In this document: piece after piece, positions 1-8,052 of the stretch
Layout of the letters: each line of letters opens with the position of its first letter
Position numbering within the stretch: the stretch's first letter is position 1
DNA from: Curtobacterium pusillum
GTDB taxonomy: Bacteria > Actinomycetota > Actinomycetes > Actinomycetales > Microbacteriaceae
Assembly: GCF_013359865.1 (NCBI RefSeq)
Contig: NZ_JABMCE010000053.1
Span: 1 to 51,947, forward strand
Direction of reading: 5' to 3'
Length of the DNA: 51,947 nucleotides
Notes under the pieces: generated by a model
The model's database searches: none
Told to the model about the DNA's origin: nothing
What the model saw: the letters and a program-made list of their open reading frames with translations, nothing else
Position numbers and translations under genes: made by a program

Positions 1-5
1 GGCGA

Positions 6-52
6 GAACGGTCGGGGCGGCGCGCTCAGAGCGACAGAACGTGACCGCTCGG
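6..52 (+). repeat. 47-nt direct repeat, copy 1
   Basis: This stretch and 210-256 are the same length and differ at only two bases. Both start GAACGGTCGG and end GAACGTGACCGCTCGG. In this copy the segment at 29-48 is partly complementary to 63-82, so it can form an imperfect hairpin whose loop is rich in CG. The second copy lacks the complementary arm. Confidence 0.8.
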
Positions 53-123
53 CGGAGCGCGCGCGGCATGTCCTGGCCGCTCAGTGGGGGGCGCCCCCGG
101 CGCGGAGCGAGCCGGGGACGGTC

Positions 124-157
124 GGGAGGCGCGGTGCGGGCCCGACCCGCGCCTCCC
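124..157. repeat. GGAGGCGCGG-family palindrome (copy a)
   Basis: The outer arms GGGAGGCGCGG (124-134) and CCGCGCCTCCC (147-157) pair perfectly over 11 bp. The 28 nt at 132-159 recur without change at 30154-30181, loop included. Similar palindromes lie at 7921-7966 and 49015-49064, and half-sites lie before several genes. Confidence 0.8.
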
Positions 158-209
158 GTGCGGACGCCGAGCGGGCGCAACACGCCGTCTGCGGTCGCCG
201 AGTGGGCAC

Positions 210-256
210 GAACGGTCGGGATGGCGCGCTCAGAGCGACAGAACGTGACCGCTCGG
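210..256 (+). repeat. 47-nt direct repeat, copy 2
   Basis: Second copy of the repeat at 6-52, with two substitutions near position 12 of the repeat. It lies in the same gap, 204 nt from the first copy, and is followed by unrelated GC-rich sequence. Confidence 0.8.
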
Positions 257-293
257 TGCCGCGCGGCCCGGCCGCGCGACCGCCCGGGAACGA

Positions 294-327
294 CGAAGCG
301 CCGCCCGGCGGACCGGGCGGCGCTTCG
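294..327 (-). terminator. Terminator hairpin downstream of the DUF3043 gene
   Basis: A perfect 15-bp stem (294-308 with 313-327) with a 4-nt loop begins 9 nt beyond the stop codon of the minus-strand DUF3043 gene. The following tract on that strand is only weakly T-rich, as is common for terminators in high-GC actinobacteria. Confidence 0.7.
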
Positions 328-335
328 GGGTGAGG

Positions 336-911
336 TCAGACGGTGGGGTACTGCCCGCGCTTGACCTGCGGCTTCGGCAGGCGCAGGAAGCGCAGCTGCC
401 ACGACCGCGTGAGGATGTAGAAGAACGTGCCGCGCTGCATCGAGCCGAACTTGTTCGTCAGCTTCTTGCGGAAGGACAGCCAGAGCACGAGGCAGTCCAG
501 CAGGAAGAGCGCCACGAACGCCCACACCAGCAGCAGCGCGTACGACGCGATCGCCGTCTGCGAGGCGGCGAACCCGACGATGAGGAACAGGACGAGCACC
601 GGCATCATGATCTCGCCGACGTTCCAGCGGGCGTCGATCCAGTCGCGCACGAACCTGCGCTGCTCGCCCTTGTCCTTCGCGGGGAGGTAGCGCTCCTCGC
701 CGTTCGCCATGCCGACGCGGGCCTTCTCGCGCTCGTTGGTGAGACGAGCGCGCGCCGCCTTCTTGTCCTCGGCGGAGCCGCCGACGATCGGACGGCGGTT
801 CGCTGCCTCACGCTCGCGACGCGTCGGCGTCGGCCGGCCCTTGCCCTGCTCGAGGAGCTCGGCCTCGGTCGGGTTCACGGTCGTGTTGGTCTTGGGGGCT
901 GCCTTCGCCAC
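336..911 (-). CDS. DUF3043 family membrane protein
   Basis: The role of this actinobacterial family is not known. The protein has 191 residues. Residues 1-100 are highly charged and basic, with no signal peptide. Two hydrophobic helices follow at about 101-117 and 122-145, and the tail from 146 is basic (KPQVKRGQY near the end), so it is probably a small inner-membrane protein with a large cytoplasmic N-terminal arm. The GTG start at 911 is preceded by AGGA at suitable spacing. The gene is transcribed alone, divergently from the M20 peptidase, and ends at the hairpin 294-327. The family call rests on overall pattern (charged N-terminus, helix pair, conserved RFVRDWIDARW segment before the helices); function is unassigned. 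Confidence 0.85.
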   Translation of the reverse strand: MAKAAPKTNTTVNPTEAELLEQGKGRPTPTRREREAANRRPIVGGSAEDKKAARARLTNEREKARVGMANGEERYLPAKDKGEQRRFVRDWIDARWNVGEIMMPVLVLFLIVGFAASQTAIASYALLLVWAFVALFLLDCLVLWLSFRKKLTNKFGSMQRGTFFYILTRSWQLRFLRLPKPQVKRGQYPTV

Positions 912-951
912 GGTGCGTTCCTAACGGCGGTGTGCGTGCTGGATCGTCCTC

Positions 952-964
952 TAGATTACCGGGC
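952..964 (+). promoter_or_regulatory. Leaderless -10 element before the M20 peptidase
   Basis: TAGATT (952-957) is followed by 7 nt and then ATG at 965, so transcription probably starts at or next to the start codon. This supports the start at 965 over an upstream in-frame GTG at 932 that would run through the -10. Confidence 0.55.
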
Positions 965-2407
965 ATGACCGACACCGAACAGCACAGCACCGCGACCGAC
1001 CCCGCGCTCCTCGACGCCCTCCGCGAACACGTCCAGGGCGCGCTGCCCTCGACGATCGCCGATCTCTCCGCGCTCGTGCGCCTGCCGTCGGTGTCCTGGT
1101 CTGCGTTCGACCCGGCGAACGTCCGGGCGAGCGCCGAGGCCGTCGCGGACCTGGCCCGGTCGACGGGAGTGTTCGCCGACGACGCCGTCCGGATCGTGCG
1201 CTCGGCGGTCGAGGGGGACACGGCGACCGCGGACGCGGACGGTCGCGAACTCGGTCAGCCCGCGGTGCTCGCGGTGCGCCCGGCCCGCAACGGGAAGCCG
1301 ACCGTGATGCTCTACGCGCACCACGACGTCCAGCCGCAGGGCGACGACGCACTGTGGGAGACGCCGCCGTTCGAGCCGACGCTCCGCGGAGACCGCCTGT
1401 ACGGTCGCGGCGCCTCGGACGACAAGGCCGGCGTGATGACGCACATCGCCTCGCTCCGCGCCGTCCACGCGCAGTTCGGCGACGACCTCGACCTCGGCAT
1501 CGTGCTGTTCGTCGAGGGCGAGGAGGAGTTCGGCTCCCGGTCGTTCCGCACGTTCCTGCGGGAGCAGAAGGAGCACCTGGCGGCGGACGTCATCGTCGTG
1601 GCGGACAGCGACAACTGGTCCGCCGAGGTCCCGTCGATCACGGTCTCCCTGCGCGGCAACGTCACCTTCAAGCTCACCCTGACGACCCTCGAGCACGCGA
1701 GCCACAGCGGCATGTTCGGGGGAGCGGCGCCCGACGCCATGATCCCGATGGTCCGCCTGCTCGCCTCGCTCCACGACGACGACGGGTCCGTCGCCGTCGA
1801 GGGGCTCACCTCGTACGAGGCGGACGTGCCCGCCCGCACCGAGGACGAACTGGCGACCGACGCCGCGCTGCTGCCCGGCGTGCGTCCCGTCGGCCGGGGA
1901 GACGTGCTCTCGCGCATGTGGTTCCAGCCGTCGATCACGGTCACGGGCATGGACGTCCCGAGCGTCGCGAACGCGTCGAACACGCTCCTGCCGACGGTGT
2001 CCGCGCGGATCTCCGTCCGCGTCGCTCCCGGTCAGCCGGCCACCGAGGCCGCCGCGGCCGTCGAGCGCCACCTGCGCGCCCACGTGCCCTTCGGCGCACG
2101 CCTCGAGATCTCCGAGCCGGACGCGGGGGACGGCTTCCTCGTCGACACGGCCGGTTGGGCCGTCCAGGAGGCGCGCACGGCGATGCGTGAGGGCTGGGGC
2201 AACGAGGCGGTCGAGCAGGGCATCGGCGGCTCGATCCCGTTCGTGTCCGACCTCGCCGCCGAGTTCCCCGAGGCGCAGATCCTCGTGACGGGCGTCGAGG
2301 ACCCGGACACGCGGGCGCACAGCCCGAACGAGTCCCAGCACCTGGGCGTCCTGCACCGCGCGATCGCGTCGGAGGCGATCCTGCTGGCGCGCCTCGCGAC
2401 GCGCTGA
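965..2407 (+). CDS. M20 family zinc dipeptidase
   Basis: Probable cytoplasmic metallopeptidase that hydrolyses dipeptides or short peptides (M20/ArgE/DapE/CPG2 superfamily). It has 480 residues, a normal length. Visible motifs are YAHHDVQPQGD around residue 118 (zinc-binding His and Asp), RGASDDKAG around 150 (second metal Asp), EGEEEFGS around 184 (catalytic Glu followed by a zinc Glu) and a C-terminal segment with GVEDPDTRAHSPNE carrying the last metal His. Residues about 220-345 contain the lid/dimerisation domain with SHSGMFGG. No signal peptide is seen. The leaderless promoter fixes the start. The substrate cannot be read from sequence; a carnosinase-like or general dipeptidase role is the best inference. 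Confidence 0.92.
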   Translation: MTDTEQHSTATDPALLDALREHVQGALPSTIADLSALVRLPSVSWSAFDPANVRASAEAVADLARSTGVFADDAVRIVRSAVEGDTATADADGRELGQPAVLAVRPARNGKPTVMLYAHHDVQPQGDDALWETPPFEPTLRGDRLYGRGASDDKAGVMTHIASLRAVHAQFGDDLDLGIVLFVEGEEEFGSRSFRTFLREQKEHLAADVIVVADSDNWSAEVPSITVSLRGNVTFKLTLTTLEHASHSGMFGGAAPDAMIPMVRLLASLHDDDGSVAVEGLTSYEADVPARTEDELATDAALLPGVRPVGRGDVLSRMWFQPSITVTGMDVPSVANASNTLLPTVSARISVRVAPGQPATEAAAAVERHLRAHVPFGARLEISEPDAGDGFLVDTAGWAVQEARTAMREGWGNEAVEQGIGGSIPFVSDLAAEFPEAQILVTGVEDPDTRAHSPNESQHLGVLHRAIASEAILLARLATR

Positions 2408-2451
2408 CGCGGCAGCCCGCAAAACGCAACGCGGCAGCCCGCAAGACGCAA
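2408..2451 (+). repeat. Tandem 22-bp duplication next to a 76-bp element
   Basis: Positions 2408-2429 and 2430-2451 are the same 22 nt with one mismatch (AAAACGC against AAGACGC). The unit contains the left end of the adjoining 76-bp palindromic element, so the left terminus has been duplicated. It starts directly after the M20 stop codon. Confidence 0.75.
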
Positions 2452-2513
2452 CGTTGACGGTTGCCCGCAGGGGTGTACCGCTGCGCGGAGCCGTCGGGGT
2501 TGCGTTTTGCGGG
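2438..2513. repeat. 76-bp nested palindromic element, copy 1
   Basis: The outer arms are CCCGCAAGACGCAACG and TTGCGTTTTGCGGG. The interior has GTACCGCTGCG and a weak inner hairpin. The same 76-nt length and layout occur at 51017-51092, where the arms are almost perfect. It lies between the M20 stop and the Fe-S carrier gene. It may act as a terminator, but its recurrence marks it as a dispersed element. Confidence 0.8.
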
Positions 2514-2606
2514 AGGGGCGCCGACGGGCCGGTGCGAGCGTCGGGGGCGCGTGCTTACAATCGACGCAGGCGCGGTGAACGGCACCGCCCGGAGGGAGAC
2601 GCGCGG

Positions 2607-2981
2607 ATGAGCGACACCATCACCGACAACGCACCGGCGACCGAGGCGCCGTCGCACGGCGTCCTGCTCAGCGACGCGGCCGCGGCGAAGGTGGCGAGCC
2701 TCCTCGAGCAGGAAGGCCGCGACGACCTCCGTCTGCGTCTCGCCGTCCAGCCCGGCGGCTGCTCGGGCCTCATCTACCAGCTCTACTTCGACGAGCGTCT
2801 GCTCGACGGCGACGCCACCGTCGAGTTCGACGGCGGGGTCGAGGTCGTGGTCGACAAGATGAGCGTCCCGTACCTCGACGGCGCCTCGATCGACTTCGAG
2901 GACACGATCCAGAAGCAGGGCTTCACGATCGACAACCCCAACGCGCAGGGCAGCTGCGCGTGCGGCGACAGCTTCCACTGA
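2607..2981 (+). CDS. erpA: HesB/IscA-type iron-sulfur cluster insertion protein (ErpA-like)
   Basis: A-type carrier that delivers Fe-S clusters to apoproteins. It has 124 residues. The three conserved cysteines of the family are present: Cys52 in GGCSG, and Cys117 and Cys119 in CACGDSF at the end. An N-terminal extension of about 15 residues precedes the fold. The ATG at 2607 has GGAGGGA 9 nt upstream; longer in-frame starts would run through the repeat element and are not credible. It lies just upstream of the cytochrome oxidase genes, which is a common actinobacterial arrangement and fits a role in building respiratory or biosynthetic Fe-S enzymes. A strong hairpin (2999-3037) separates it from ctaC. 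Confidence 0.93.
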   Translation: MSDTITDNAPATEAPSHGVLLSDAAAAKVASLLEQEGRDDLRLRLAVQPGGCSGLIYQLYFDERLLDGDATVEFDGGVEVVVDKMSVPYLDGASIDFEDTIQKQGFTIDNPNAQGSCACGDSFH

Positions 2982-2998
2982 TCGCCCGTCCGCCCGAC

Positions 2999-3037
2999 AC
3001 GAGCGGGGAGCGACCGACACGGTCGCTCCCCGCTCGT
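2999..3037 (+). terminator. Terminator hairpin after the Fe-S carrier gene
   Basis: A perfect 17-bp stem (2999-3015 with 3021-3037) closes a 5-nt loop 17 nt after the stop codon. The following TCGTTCCCC is weakly T-rich. Confidence 0.8.
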
Positions 3038-3182
3038 TCGTTCCCCGGGCGTGGCATCGCCACGATCAGGGAAAACGCCGTCGATGCGAGTGCGGATCGC
3101 GGCCGGAGGCGTGTCGCGTGTGCGCGAGCGGTCTCCAGCTGCGAGTAAGCTAGGAGTGTTCCAACCAAGCTGGGAGCGAGCC

Positions 3183-3236
3183 ATGAGCGACCTTCGTGTC
3201 ACGGCCTGCTCCGGTTTCACGTCTTCCGAGAGGTAA
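3183..3236 (+). CDS. Possible 17-residue upstream ORF of ctaC
   Basis: ATG at 3183 opens a 17-codon frame (MSDLRVTACSGFTSSER) that ends at TAA 3234-3236, two nt before the GTG of ctaC. CTGGGAGCGAG upstream could serve as a ribosome-binding site. The close spacing would allow translational coupling to ctaC. It has one Cys and no recognisable family. It could be a regulatory leader peptide or chance; nothing proves translation. Confidence 0.35.
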   Translation: MSDLRVTACSGFTSSER

Positions 3237-3238
3237 CA

Positions 3239-4141
3239 GTGCGTTCGAATCGCCGTATACGTTGGGCGGCCGTCCCGGTGGCCGTCGGTCTGGTCATCGC
3301 ACTGGCTGGTTGCTCGCAGCAGCAGCTGAACGGATGGCTCCCCGGCACGGAGGACACGAAGGACGTCACGAACCACACGAGCCGCATCGTCGGTCTGTGG
3401 ACCACCAGCTGGGTCGTGCTCCTCGCGGTCGGTCTCATCGTGTGGGGCCTGGTCATCTGGGCCGCGATCGTGTACCGCCGCCGCAAGGGCCAGACCGGCC
3501 TCCCGGTGCAGATGCGGTACAACATGCCGCTCGAGATCTTCTACACGATCGTGCCGCTGATCCTCGTGCTCGGCTTCTTCGCCTTCACCGCGAAGGACCA
3601 GGCCGCGATCGAGAAGCCGTTCACCAACCCGGACGCCACGATCCACGTCTACGGCAAGCGCTGGGCTTGGGACTTCAACTACATCGACCAGAACAACCCC
3701 GACAAGAGCGTCTACTACCAGGGCATCCAGGCCCAGGAAGAAGAGAACGCCAAGGGCGCCATCGACGAGTCGCAGCTGCCGACCCTGTACCTGCCCAAGG
3801 GCAAGAAGGTCAAGATCGAGCTGTCCTCGCGCGACGTCGACCACTCCTTCTGGATCATCGACTTCCTGTACAAGAAGGACATGCTCCCGGGCAAGACGAA
3901 CTACGAGTACTTCATCCCGGAGAAGCTCGGCACGTACCAGGGCAAGTGCGCCGAGCTCTGCGGTGAGTACCACTCGCTCATGCTCTTCCAGGTGAAGGTC
4001 GTGACCCCGTCGCAGTACCAGGACTACCTCGGCACCCTCAAGGACCAGGGCAAGGTCGGTCTGCTCGGCAACGAGTACAACACCAACACGAACGAACCGA
4101 ACGACAAGACGCCCGTCACGGCGTCCAGCGAGAACAAGTAG
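3239..4141 (+). CDS. ctaC: Cytochrome c oxidase subunit II (aa3 type), lipoprotein
   Basis: Subunit II of the aa3 terminal oxidase; it takes electrons from cytochrome c (in actinobacteria from the bc1-cc complex) through a dinuclear CuA centre on the outer face of the membrane. It has 300 residues: a signal peptide ending in the lipobox LAGC with Cys25, two membrane helices at about 48-72 and 90-112, and a cupredoxin domain. CuA ligands are visible in DVDHSFW and in [12 protein letters not shown] (two Cys, a Glu, His and Met). The GTG start at 3239 is preceded by GAGAGG and matches the expected signal peptide. It leads the ctaC-ctaD-ctaF operon; the gap to ctaD is 11 nt. Confidence 0.97.
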   Translation: MRSNRRIRWAAVPVAVGLVIALAGCSQQQLNGWLPGTEDTKDVTNHTSRIVGLWTTSWVVLLAVGLIVWGLVIWAAIVYRRRKGQTGLPVQMRYNMPLEIFYTIVPLILVLGFFAFTAKDQAAIEKPFTNPDATIHVYGKRWAWDFNYIDQNNPDKSVYYQGIQAQEEENAKGAIDESQLPTLYLPKGKKVKIELSSRDVDHSFWIIDFLYKKDMLPGKTNYEYFIPEKLGTYQGKCAELCGEYHSLMLFQVKVVTPSQYQDYLGTLKDQGKVGLLGNEYNTNTNEPNDKTPVTASSENK

Positions 4142-4152
4142 GGGCTCGTCAG

Positions 4153-5889
4153 ATGACAACGTCACTCGTCGGCCAGCCGACCAGGCCCTCGACGCCGGAC
4201 TTCCAGGCGTCGAAGGTGGGTCGGAAGGGCAACATCATCGTCCGGTGGATCACCTCCACGGACCACAAGACCATCGGGTACATGTACCTGATCGCGTCGT
4301 TCATGTTCTTCCTGCTCGCGGGTGTGATGGCCCTGGTCATCCGCGCCCAGCTCTTCGAGCCCGGGCTGCACGTGGTCGCGACGAAGGAGCAGTACAACCA
4401 GCTGTTCACGATGCACGGCACGATCATGCTGCTGATGTTCGCGACGCCGCTGTTCTCGGGCTTCGCGAACGCGATCATGCCGCTCCAGATCGGTGCACCG
4501 GACGTCGCCTTCCCCCGTCTCAACGGCTTCGCCTTCTGGCTCTACCTCTTCGGTTCGCTCATCGCCGTCGGCGGCTTCCTCACCCCGCAGGGCGCAGCGT
4601 CCTTCGGCTGGTTCGCCTACGCGCCACTGAGTGACACGACGTTCACACCAGGGCTCGGCGGAACGCTGTGGGTCTTCGGCCTCGGCATGACCGGCTTCTC
4701 GACGATCCTCGGTGCGGTGAACTTCATCACCACGATCATCACGATGCGCGCCCCCGGTCTGACCATGTTCCGCATGTCGATCTTCACGTGGAACACGCTC
4801 ATCACGGCGCTGCTCGTGCTGATGGCCTTCCCGGTGCTCGCCGCCGCGCTGTTCGGTCTCGGCCTCGACCGCGTGTTCGGTGCTCAGATCTTCAACCCGG
4901 CCAACGGCGGAGCGCTCCTCTGGCAGCACCTGTTCTGGTTCTTCGGGCACCCCGAGGTGTACATCATCGCGCTGCCGTTCTTCGGCATCGTGTCCGAGGT
5001 CTTCCCGGTCTTCAGCCGCAAGCCGATCTTCGGGTACAAGACCCTCGTCTACGCGACCATCTCGATCGCGGCGCTGTCGGTCACGGTGTGGGCGCACCAC
5101 ATGTACGTCACCGGTGGCGTCCTGCTCCCGTGGTTCTCCCTCATGACGATGCTCATCGCGGTCCCGACCGGCGTGAAGATCTTCAACTGGGTCGGCACGA
5201 TGTGGCGCGGTTCGGTCACCTTCGAGACCCCGCTGCTGTGGGCCGTCGGCTTCCTCATCACCTTCACGTTCGGTGGTCTCACCGGTGTGATCCTGGCGTC
5301 GCCGCCGCTCGACTTCCACGTCTCCGACTCGTACTTCGTCGTGGCGCACTTCCACTACGTGGTCTTCGGCACGGTCGTCTTCGCGATGTTCTCCGGCTTC
5401 TACTTCTGGTGGCCGAAGTGGACGGGCAAGATGCTCAACGAGCGCCTCGGCAAGATCCACTTCTGGCTCCTGTTCATCGGCTTCCACACGACGTTCCTCA
5501 TCCAGCACTGGCTGGGCGTCATCGGCATGCCGCGCCGCTACGCGACGTACCTGCCGAACGACGGCTTCACGTGGATGAACCAGCTGTCGACGATCGGCTC
5601 GATGATCCTCGCGGTCTCGTTCCTGCCGTTCATCTTCAACGTCTACGTCACCGCTCGGAACGCGCCGAAGGTCGCCGTGAACGACCCGTGGGGCTACGGC
5701 CGCTCGCTCGAGTGGGCGACCAGCTGCCCGCCGCCGCGGCACAACTTCACGTCGATCCCGCGCATCCGTTCGGAGTCGCCGGCGTTCGACCTGAACCACC
5801 CCGAAGCGGGTGTGCCGATCGGCGTCGGTCCTGCGAAGGACGCTCCCGATGCTCCGACCTACGACGCCGCGAAGGGCGAGGTGAAGTAA
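4153..5889 (+). CDS. ctaD: Cytochrome c oxidase subunit I (aa3 type)
   Basis: Catalytic heme-copper subunit that reduces oxygen to water and pumps protons. It has 578 residues and twelve expected membrane helices. Diagnostic motifs are [10 protein letters not shown] (low-spin heme His), [11 protein letters not shown] (CuB His cross-linked to Tyr, with the Glu of the proton channel), [10 protein letters not shown] (the two further CuB His) and [11 protein letters not shown] (heme a3 and heme a His). All key residues are present. The C-terminal tail after about residue 520 is hydrophilic, as in other actinobacterial CtaD proteins. It lies between ctaC and ctaF in one operon, 4 nt before ctaF. 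Confidence 0.98.
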   Translation: MTTSLVGQPTRPSTPDFQASKVGRKGNIIVRWITSTDHKTIGYMYLIASFMFFLLAGVMALVIRAQLFEPGLHVVATKEQYNQLFTMHGTIMLLMFATPLFSGFANAIMPLQIGAPDVAFPRLNGFAFWLYLFGSLIAVGGFLTPQGAASFGWFAYAPLSDTTFTPGLGGTLWVFGLGMTGFSTILGAVNFITTIITMRAPGLTMFRMSIFTWNTLITALLVLMAFPVLAAALFGLGLDRVFGAQIFNPANGGALLWQHLFWFFGHPEVYIIALPFFGIVSEVFPVFSRKPIFGYKTLVYATISIAALSVTVWAHHMYVTGGVLLPWFSLMTMLIAVPTGVKIFNWVGTMWRGSVTFETPLLWAVGFLITFTFGGLTGVILASPPLDFHVSDSYFVVAHFHYVVFGTVVFAMFSGFYFWWPKWTGKMLNERLGKIHFWLLFIGFHTTFLIQHWLGVIGMPRRYATYLPNDGFTWMNQLSTIGSMILAVSFLPFIFNVYVTARNAPKVAVNDPWGYGRSLEWATSCPPPRHNFTSIPRIRSESPAFDLNHPEAGVPIGVGPAKDAPDAPTYDAAKGEVK

Positions 5890-5893
5890 GGCG

Positions 5894-6310
5894 ATGCGCG
5901 CCAACACCAACCTGTTCTGGATCCTCTTCGGGTTCTTCATCGTCGCCGACGCGGCGTACTCCATCTGGTCGCTCATCTACTACGGCGAGCTGGAGTGGGT
6001 CGGCACCCTGGCCATCGGCCTCACCGGGATCATGTCCGCGTTCATCGCGTTCTACCTCGGCAAGGTCATGTCCTCGCAGGGTGGCGTCCTTCCCGAGGAC
6101 CGTCCCGACGCCAACATCGAGGACGGCGACGCCGAGCTCGGGCACTTCAGCCCCTGGTCGTGGTGGCCGATCCTCCTCGCGGGCGCGGTGGCCCTCTGCT
6201 TCCTCGGCGTCGCGGCCGGCCTCTGGATCGTGCCGATCGGGCTCGCCTGCGTGGCGGTCACGCTCGTCGGCTGGGTCTACGAGTACTACCGCGGCAACTT
6301 CGGTCACTGA
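5894..6310 (+). CDS. ctaF: Cytochrome c oxidase subunit IV (actinobacterial type)
   Basis: Small accessory subunit of the actinobacterial aa3 oxidase, thought to stabilise the complex. It has 138 residues, the usual length of the family. Four hydrophobic segments are visible (about 6-25, 36-56, 94-112 and 114-132), with a hydrophilic loop between the second and third that contains a run of acidic residues. Its start lies 4 nt after the ctaD stop, which places it in the same transcript. The 3' end of the operon is marked by a 16-bp hairpin at 6333-6369. ctaE and the bc1 genes are not in this window. Confidence 0.93.
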   Translation: MRANTNLFWILFGFFIVADAAYSIWSLIYYGELEWVGTLAIGLTGIMSAFIAFYLGKVMSSQGGVLPEDRPDANIEDGDAELGHFSPWSWWPILLAGAVALCFLGVAAGLWIVPIGLACVAVTLVGWVYEYYRGNFGH

Positions 6311-6332
6311 CCTGACGCTGCAGCGCACCTGA

Positions 6333-6369
6333 CACTTCGGGCGGCACCACACCGGTGCCGCCCGAAGTG
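6333..6369 (+). terminator. Terminator hairpin of the cta operon
   Basis: A perfect 16-bp stem (6333-6348 with 6354-6369) with a 5-nt loop starts 22 nt after the ctaF stop. Confidence 0.85.
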
Positions 6370-6522
6370 CGTCCCGGCCCAGCACCGATTGCGATCCCAT
6401 CCGGGTCCGACCACCAGCTCCCCGGCCCGAACCGGGAATCAACCGGCCCGCGCGCCGCTTGGCCTCAGGGGCCGGCGATCCCAGCGGACCACACCCCACC
6501 ACAGCGAAAGGAGTCACCTCCG

Positions 6523-7896
6523 GTGACCGACAAGCGCACTCTCATCATCTTCGGCGCGACGGGCGACCTCGCCTCCCGCTTGCTGCTGCCGGGTCTCGGC
6601 ACGTTCCTGCAGAGCGGTCGAGCGGTCCCCGTCCAGCTCATCGGCACGGGCCGCAGCGCCCGCAGCGAGGAGCAGTGGAAGGACGTCGTCACGAAGTCCT
6701 TCGCGTCGCAGGACGTGAAGGGCCCGGACGTCGACGCGACGCTCGCGTCGACGCAGTTCATCCAGGGTGACCCCACCGACCCGGAGCACCTCAAGGCGCT
6801 GTTCGCTGCGGCGGAGCACGAGCCGATCCTGTACTTCGCGCTGCCGCCGCAGATCGCGTCGGACATCTGCGAGGCCCTGCAGCAGGTCGAGCTCCCCGAG
6901 GGCACCACGCTCGCGTTCGAGAAGCCGTTCGGCACGGATGTCGCCAGTGCCGAGGCGCTCAACGAGACGGTCCTGAAGCTGGTCCCCGAGGAGCGCGTGC
7001 ACCGCACCGACCACTTCCTCGGCCGAACCACGGTCCTGAACATCATCGGTCTGCGGTTCGCGAACCGCCTGTTCGAGCCGATCTGGAACGCGGACAACAT
7101 CGAGAAGGTCGACGTCTTCTACGACGAGACCCTCGGCCTCGAGAACCGCGCCCAGTACTACGACGAGGCCGGCGCGATGGTCGACATGATCCAGTCGCAC
7201 CTGCTGCAGATCCTCGGTCTGGTCACGATGGACGCCCCGTCCGCGATCGACGCGGTCGAGTTCCGGTCCTCGCTGGCCCGCGTGCTGCGGTCGACCCGGC
7301 TCAAGGGCGACGACCCGAAGGTCGCTTCGCGTCGCGCCGTGTACACGGCGGGCACGATCGACGGCAAGGACCTGCCGTCGTACCAGGACGAGGACGGCGT
7401 CGACCCGTCGCGTCGGACGGAGACCCTGGCCGAGATCTCGGTCGAGGTCGACACCGCCCGCTGGAAGGGCGTCCCGTTCACCCTCCGTTCCGGCAAGGCC
7501 CTCGGTGCCAGCCGCAAGGAGGTCCTGATCACGTTCAAGCCTGTGACCCGTCTGCCCTCCGGCCTGACCGGCCGTCCGAAGACCGACACGCTCCGCATCG
7601 TCCTCAACCCGGACGAGATCGAGCTCACGGTGTCGGCGAACGGCGGCGGCAACCCGTTCGAGATGGGCCAGGTCACGCTGTCCTCGTCCTTCGCCGACGG
7701 CGAGCTGACCCCGTACGGCGAGGTCCTCAACGGGATCTTCCACGACGACCCGCTGCTCTCGATCCGCGGTGACGTGGCGGAGCGCTGCTGGGAGATCGTG
7801 GAGCCGGTCGTCGAGGCGTGGAAGGCGAACGAGGTCCCGTTGGAGGAGTACCGCGCGGGTTCGCGTGGCCCGGCGGACTGGGAGTCGTCCTCCTGA
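6523..7896 (+). CDS. zwf: Glucose-6-phosphate dehydrogenase family protein (divergent)
   Basis: Predicted NAD(P)-dependent oxidoreductase of the G6PD family, which converts glucose 6-phosphate to 6-phosphogluconolactone. It has 457 residues. The Rossmann motif GATGDLAS lies at residues 11-18 and the conserved EKPFG at about 133. The active-site signature of the family, DHYLGKE, here reads DHFLGRT at about residue 163, so the conserved Lys is Arg. The GTG start at 6523 has AAAGGAG nine nt upstream. The gene stands alone; opcA, pgl, tal and tkt, which usually accompany zwf in actinobacteria, are absent. It may therefore be a paralogue with a different sugar-phosphate substrate or weaker activity. 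Family membership is clear; exact activity is not. Confidence 0.82.
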   Translation: MTDKRTLIIFGATGDLASRLLLPGLGTFLQSGRAVPVQLIGTGRSARSEEQWKDVVTKSFASQDVKGPDVDATLASTQFIQGDPTDPEHLKALFAAAEHEPILYFALPPQIASDICEALQQVELPEGTTLAFEKPFGTDVASAEALNETVLKLVPEERVHRTDHFLGRTTVLNIIGLRFANRLFEPIWNADNIEKVDVFYDETLGLENRAQYYDEAGAMVDMIQSHLLQILGLVTMDAPSAIDAVEFRSSLARVLRSTRLKGDDPKVASRRAVYTAGTIDGKDLPSYQDEDGVDPSRRTETLAEISVEVDTARWKGVPFTLRSGKALGASRKEVLITFKPVTRLPSGLTGRPKTDTLRIVLNPDEIELTVSANGGGNPFEMGQVTLSSSFADGELTPYGEVLNGIFHDDPLLSIRGDVAERCWEIVEPVVEAWKANEVPLEEYRAGSRGPADWESSS

Positions 7897-7920
7897 CGTC
7901 CTGACGGACGCCACCACCTG

Positions 7921-7966
7921 ACGGACTGGAGGCGCGGTGCCGGCTGGCACCGCGCCTCCAGTCCGT
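7921..7966. terminator. Bidirectional terminator of the GGAGGCGCGG palindrome family (copy b)
   Basis: A perfect 21-bp stem (7921-7941 with 7946-7966) closes a 4-nt loop. It contains GGACTGGAGGCGCGG and its complement and begins 24 nt after the zwf stop. It sits between convergent genes and can end transcription from both sides. The same 18-nt core arm occurs at 49015-49064. Confidence 0.85.
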
Positions 7967-7988
7967 TCTCGGTCCCGTCTACCCCGGC

Positions 7989-8033
7989 AAGGCGACAGGA
8001 TGCCGCCGAAGTTTGCCGGCAATCTGTCGCTTT
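7989..8033. repeat. Imperfect inverted repeat between zwf and the GH15 gene
   Basis: Arms of 19 nt (7989-8007 and 8015-8033) match at about 15 positions and share the core GCGACAG / CTGTCGC. The same GCGACAG core occurs in the 47-nt repeat at the left edge. It probably adds to termination of the minus-strand GH15 gene. Confidence 0.5.
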
Positions 8034-8052
8034 CGCGGTCGGGACCACCGCA

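Larger units (their letters stand above)
1..293. other. Repeat-rich intergenic stretch with no supported gene
   Basis: No gene is supported here. Open frames exist but are Arg/Pro/Ala-rich with no recognisable domain, as expected by chance in very GC-rich DNA. The stretch holds two copies of a 47-nt direct repeat (6-52 and 210-256) and a GGAGGCGCGG-type palindrome (124-157). The adjoining hairpin at 294-327 belongs to the minus-strand gene that follows. Confidence 0.6.

Noticed and set aside
41..364. Plus-strand frame over the left-edge gap
   Set aside because: It covers both 47-nt repeats and a terminator hairpin, is mostly Arg/Pro/Ala, and has no homology that I recognise.
956..2422. Minus-strand frame opposite the M20 peptidase
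   Set aside because: The plus-strand frame has all M20 motifs and a promoter. The antisense frame has only repetitive Arg/Val/Asp/His composition.
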